Source: an uncultured Candidatus Nitrosopumilus sp.
Lineage (GTDB): Archaea; Thermoproteota; Nitrososphaeria; Nitrososphaerales; Nitrosopumilaceae
Length of the DNA: 33,818 bases
Assembly: GCA_905479565.1 (NCBI GenBank)
Contig: CAJQMY010000004.1
Location: 1-33,818 of the forward strand
Direction of reading: 5' to 3'
Made by a program: the position numbers and the translations under genes. Every line of letters starts with the position of its first letter. The first letter of the stretch is position 1. The notes under the pieces were generated by a model. That model worked only from the letters and a program-made list of their open reading frames with translations. It searched no databases and had not been told where the DNA came from. This document shows positions 31,002 through 33,818 of this stretch, in pieces.

Positions 31002-31009
31002 AATATAAG
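31002..31009 (-). promoter_or_regulatory. TATA box for the alcohol dehydrogenase
   Basis: Plus-strand AATATAAG (minus CTTATATT), centred about 25 bases before the ATG at 30980. Confidence 0.5.
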
Positions 31010-31074
31010 AGTTGACTGGATGTAAGAAAAAAATAGAGCCATTAGATATTATTGAATAATCAAAGAAAGACTAT

Positions 31075-31752
31075 GTGAGCGAATCACAAACCCCCAATGG
31101 TATTTCTCAGGAACCAGTAAATATTCTATTTAGTCCATCATCAGTTGTTAAAAAAGATGTTTGGGAAATTGATCTAATCCAAATTTTGGATTTATTAATA
31201 AAAATTCTTGATAAAACAGGTAAAAAAGATCTCAAAGTAGCAGGGATGGCGGCATTATCATCATCATTAATTTACAGAATGAAAGTAGAAAGTATTTTCG
31301 CATTACAAAAAGCAGCAATGGAGAAAAAACCAATGCGTCAAAGAACAGATGTGGATATTGAATTAATAGACATCCCATATAGACATGAATCCACACATCC
31401 AGTTTCATTAGATGATTTGCTCGGATTATTGCAAAATCTCATAGGTACAATTGCAAATCCACAATCCAGACGAAACAAGCAATTGGAAATAGAACCAATC
31501 GAAGCACCAGACTTTCAAGAATTCTTCATATCTCTTGAAAGTATAATTGGAAAATACGAAGACCTCATTATGAAAAAGATAAGTGCAGTTGGATTTGGAT
31601 TATTGCAAGACGTTATTGTAGACCTTGATCAAGTAGATTCAATCAGATGTTTTTTTGCAGCATTATTTTTGGCAAGAGATCAAAAAGTAGATCTTGAACA
31701 AGTAGAAGATGACATTAAAATTATCATCATAAAAGATGGATTGGTAAATTGA
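31075..31752 (+). CDS. scpA: Segregation and condensation protein A (ScpA kleisin)
   Basis: A 225-residue kleisin that bridges the SMC heads in the chromosome-organising complex. The N-terminal region shows WEIDLIQILDLLIKILDKTG and the helix DLKVAGMAALSSSLIYRMK, the family pattern for binding the SMC neck. The middle is acidic and proline-containing, and the C-terminal winged helix includes DLDQVDSIRCFFAALFLARD. The start is GTG 31075, with GATATTATTG about 26 bases upstream. scpB follows after 16 bases. The smc gene itself is not in the window. Confidence 0.88.
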   Translation: MSESQTPNGISQEPVNILFSPSSVVKKDVWEIDLIQILDLLIKILDKTGKKDLKVAGMAALSSSLIYRMKVESIFALQKAAMEKKPMRQRTDVDIELIDIPYRHESTHPVSLDDLLGLLQNLIGTIANPQSRRNKQLEIEPIEAPDFQEFFISLESIIGKYEDLIMKKISAVGFGLLQDVIVDLDQVDSIRCFFAALFLARDQKVDLEQVEDDIKIIIIKDGLVN

Positions 31753-31768
31753 TCATAGGTGTAAAAAA

Positions 31769-32338
31769 ATGGTGAAAGTTGATAATTTAGATGAGGCAAC
31801 TGCAAGAATAGAAGCAGCACTGTATTCTGCAGGCAGACCACTTAGAATTGAAGATATCATACGTGCTTCAGGCACAGAATCTAGAACAAAAACATTGACC
31901 TTGCTAGATAGCATCATGAAAAAGACAAAATCAGCTTTCAAAGCATTAGAAATAATCATACTTCCAGACGGATCTTATGTCATGCAATTAAAACCAGAAT
32001 ATAGTTCCACCATCAAAAGATATGCATCAAAACCAGTTTTACCAAATGCAACACTCAAAACATTATCATACATTGCATACATGCAACCCATTGCATCAAA
32101 ACAACTTGTTGAAACAAGAGGATCTGGAGTATATTCACATCTTAAAGAATTACGACAATTAGATTACATTACTAGCCAAAATGTAGGACGAATGAAAATT
32201 TTTACAACAACGGCCAAATTTCAAAAATATTTTGGAATTCAAGGAGACGTAGAAGATCTAAAACAAAGATTATTCTCCAAAATAAGAAAAACGGCCAGCA
32301 GACAAACAACTCCATCTGTTGCATCAGAAGTAAACTAA
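31769..32338 (+). CDS. scpB: Segregation and condensation protein B (ScpB)
   Basis: A 189-residue ScpB with two winged-helix domains: EATARIEAALYSAGRPLRIE at the start, SYVMQLKPEYSS closing the first, and TLKTLSYIAYMQPIASKQLVE then GSGVYSHLKELRQLDYITSQ in the second. It binds ScpA in the SMC complex as a dimer. The ATG lies 16 bases after scpA. The C-terminal tail (KIRKTASRQTTPSVASEVN) is Ser/Thr-rich. Confidence 0.9.
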   Translation: MVKVDNLDEATARIEAALYSAGRPLRIEDIIRASGTESRTKTLTLLDSIMKKTKSAFKALEIIILPDGSYVMQLKPEYSSTIKRYASKPVLPNATLKTLSYIAYMQPIASKQLVETRGSGVYSHLKELRQLDYITSQNVGRMKIFTTTAKFQKYFGIQGDVEDLKQRLFSKIRKTASRQTTPSVASEVN

Positions 32339-32373
32339 GATTTTTTAACTCAAGGCTAATTTTTTGCGTTTTG

Positions 32374-32380
32374 TATAAAT
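32374..32380 (+). promoter_or_regulatory. TATA box (TATAAAT) for the S8e operon
   Basis: TATAAAT is centred about 26 bases before the GTG at 32403, supporting that start and a leaderless transcript for the S8e-SRP19 genes. Confidence 0.6.
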
Positions 32381-32402
32381 TAGAGTAATTTAGACAACAT
32401 TC

Positions 32403-32786
32403 GTGAAAAAATCCGTAGAGAATTTAGCAACCAGTAAAATTACGGGTGGAAGAAGAGTTCCACTTAGAATCAGAAGAAAATACGAAACTGATAGATATCC
32501 AAATGAACCAATCAACGGAGCTCAAGTTACAGTTACTAGAAGAATTCGAGGTAATAATCAAAAAACAGCTTTGAAATCAATAGACTTTGTTAATTTAGCA
32601 ACTGGCGAAGCAAAAGTAAAGAAAACAAAAATCATCAAAGTGTCAGATAACACTACAAACAACGATTACAAAAGACGCGGCATCATTACAAAAGGTGCAA
32701 TTCTTGAAACAGCAGAAGGCAAATGTAAAGTTGTTTCAAAACCAGGACAAAGAGGAATCGTTAACGCAATTTTATTAAACGAATAA
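32403..32786 (+). CDS. rps8e: 30S ribosomal protein S8e
   Basis: A 127-residue S8e of archaeal length, a small-subunit protein shared with eukaryotes. Recognisable segments are SKITGGRRVPLRIRRKYETD at the N-terminus, FVNLATGEAKVKKTKI, YKRRGIITKGAILET and KPGQRGIVNAIL. The start is GTG 32403. SRP19 starts one base after its stop. Confidence 0.95.
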   Translation: MKKSVENLATSKITGGRRVPLRIRRKYETDRYPNEPINGAQVTVTRRIRGNNQKTALKSIDFVNLATGEAKVKKTKIIKVSDNTTNNDYKRRGIITKGAILETAEGKCKVVSKPGQRGIVNAILLNE

Positions 32787-32787
32787 A

Positions 32788-33087
32788 ATGAAAGATTACG
32801 AACATGTCGTAATCTGGTTGGACTATTTCAACAAGAATTTAAAAAAATCTAAAGGTAGAAGAATAGGATTAGAAAAATGTGTTTTTGATCCTTCATTAAA
32901 AGAATTAATGGATGCAACGATAGCTGGAGGATTTGAGATTACAGAGTCAGATGACAAAGTGAGATTTCCCAAAAGGCCGTTTGTAAGATCAGGGTATGTC
33001 ATTGTACCAAAAGGATCCTCCAAGACAAAAATTCTTAACAAAATTTCTGAAAAATTAGTAGCAAAAAGATCAAAGCAATCAAAATAA
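32788..33087 (+). CDS. srp19: Signal recognition particle subunit SRP19
   Basis: A 99-residue SRP19 that binds 7S RNA helices and prepares the site for SRP54. VIWLDYFNKNLKKSKGRRIG at the N-terminus carries the conserved RNA-contacting basic residues; KRPFVRSGYVIVPKGSSKTK follows. The length is typical. It is cotranscribed with S8e (1-base gap). A 74-base gap with two tiny frames separates it from gar1. Confidence 0.95.
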   Translation: MKDYEHVVIWLDYFNKNLKKSKGRRIGLEKCVFDPSLKELMDATIAGGFEITESDDKVRFPKRPFVRSGYVIVPKGSSKTKILNKISEKLVAKRSKQSK

Positions 33088-33161
33088 AATGAATTCTAGC
33101 TCTTAGCTAAAGTAATGTTGACAGGAGGATATGATAAGAATACAATGATTAGTATTTTTAA

Positions 33162-33428
33162 TTGCAGGAGGTAGGCGAAATAATGCATCTAGCCGGAAGT
33201 GGCAGGATAATCGTCCAACTATCAACAGAATTAGTTGAAGGACAGATACTCTGTGACAAAACGGGAACTAGAGTTGCAAAAGTAAATGAACTAATAGGTC
33301 CAATAAGTAGGCCGTTTACATCAGCGACACCATTAACAAACAATATTAAAAAATACATTGGCAAAAAAATTTACGTCAATGAAGAATCCCCTGCTAACAA
33401 ACCAAAAAAATTTAGGAGAAAAAAATAA
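33162..33428 (+). CDS. gar1: H/ACA RNA-protein component Gar1
   Basis: An 88-residue Gar1, a beta-barrel subunit of the H/ACA pseudouridylation RNP with Cbf5, Nop10 and L7Ae. VGEIMHLAGSGRIIVQL and DKTGTRVAKVNELIGPISRP match the barrel, and the tail KPKKFRRKK is basic. Two starts are possible: TTG 33162, which keeps the first strand EVGEIMHLA aligned with other Gar1 proteins, and ATG 33183, which has AGGAGGT about 10 bases upstream at 33166-33172. I prefer TTG because of homology. The stop overlaps the TFB start as TAATG. Confidence 0.87.
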   Translation: MQEVGEIMHLAGSGRIIVQLSTELVEGQILCDKTGTRVAKVNELIGPISRPFTSATPLTNNIKKYIGKKIYVNEESPANKPKKFRRKK

Positions 33429-33818
33429 TGAACATACTAGAAAAACAAAACTGTCCTGAATGTAAATCTACGTTAGTAGATGACATGCAGAATGGTGAAA
33501 TAATTTGTTCTGGTTGCGGCGTTGTCGTCGATGATCAGATTGCAAATTATGGTCCAGAAACAATAAGCTCAAATTTTGAAGACAAGATGAAGCTTGCAAG
33601 GGCAACAGGACAAACAACATATTCTCAACATGACTTGGGAATAACCACCGAGATTTCAATCAGTGCAAAGGACTTTAGCGGTAAAACAATAAACCGTGAA
33701 GTTGCAAGTCAAATGCACAATCTCAGAAAGTGGCAACAAAGAGTAAGGGTTTCCTCACCAAAAGAAAGAAGACTTGCCAATGTTTTAGCAAAAATGGGCG
33801 AAACATGCGATGGTCTTA
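33428..33818 (+). CDS. tfb: Transcription initiation factor B (TFB), C-terminus beyond window
   Basis: The first 130 codons of TFB, the archaeal TFIIB that links TBP-bound promoters with RNA polymerase. The zinc ribbon shows CPECKSTLVDD and ICSGCGVVVDD; RATGQTTYSQHDLGITTEIS is the B-reader/linker region; the first cyclin repeat begins around RKWQQRVRVSSPKERRLANV. The two cyclin folds that bind TBP and BRE mostly lie past the right edge. It is coupled to gar1 by an overlapping TAATG. Archaea like these often have several TFB paralogues, and which one this is cannot be told. Confidence 0.95.
   Translation, partial: MNILEKQNCPECKSTLVDDMQNGEIICSGCGVVVDDQIANYGPETISSNFEDKMKLARATGQTTYSQHDLGITTEISISAKDFSGKTINREVASQMHNLRKWQQRVRVSSPKERRLANVLAKMGETCDGL

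Overview
The window is a gene-dense, AT-rich stretch of an archaeal chromosome, most likely an ammonia-oxidising thaumarchaeon of the Nitrosopumilus/Nitrosarchaeum type. This rests on archaeal-only genes (SRP19, S8e, S24e, S27ae, Gar1, TFB, aIF1A, aIF5A, Pus10, Dph6), the archaeal shikimate route through 3-dehydroquinate synthase II and a GHMP-type shikimate kinase, and TATA boxes about 25 bases upstream of start codons, as expected for leaderless mRNAs. No gene diagnostic of ammonia oxidation is present, so the lineage is inferred from gene content and general familiarity with these proteins.

Left part (1-3421): a truncated Ala/Pro/Glu/Lys repeat protein, a small Cys/His protein, then a convergent pair of a UbiD-family decarboxylase and an MqnC-like radical SAM enzyme, both fitting quinone synthesis.

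Shikimate block (3579-13279): ADH synthase, 3-dehydroquinate synthase II, dehydroquinate dehydratase, shikimate dehydrogenase, shikimate kinase, EPSP synthase, chorismate synthase, a chorismate mutase-aminotransferase fusion and prephenate dehydrogenase lie on one strand in the order of the reactions. Chorismate synthase carries an in-frame TAA at codon 245 although its full length is otherwise intact. Between the second and third genes lie a tiny Cys/His frame and a likely frameshifted remnant gene.

Thiamine block (13285-17042): a Nudix hydrolase, ThiC, two small Cys-rich zinc-ribbon-like proteins and a ThiD-ThiN fusion. It is followed by an NDP-sugar nucleotidyltransferase overlapping a GNAT protein that strongly resembles eukaryotic glucosamine-6-phosphate acetyltransferase (GNA1), a four-helix membrane protein, a GalT-like HIT-superfamily protein and archaeal phosphoglycerate mutase.

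Translation and RNA block (21230-29558): DUF309 protein, S24e-S27ae, an HExxH protein, two tiny genes, an apparent dph6-srp54-pus10 operon, aIF5A, an unknown protein, an intron-containing tRNA-Tyr, a cold-shock protein, aIF1A and a YkgJ-type cysteine-cluster protein. A broken HTH gene follows.

Right part (29928-33818): a zinc alcohol dehydrogenase, ScpA-ScpB, then S8e, SRP19, Gar1 and a TFB truncated by the window edge. I see no insertion sequence, CRISPR array, prophage or defence island. The most notable items are the interrupted aroC, the GNA1-like pair, the colinear aromatic cluster, and several tiny Cys-rich or basic genes.
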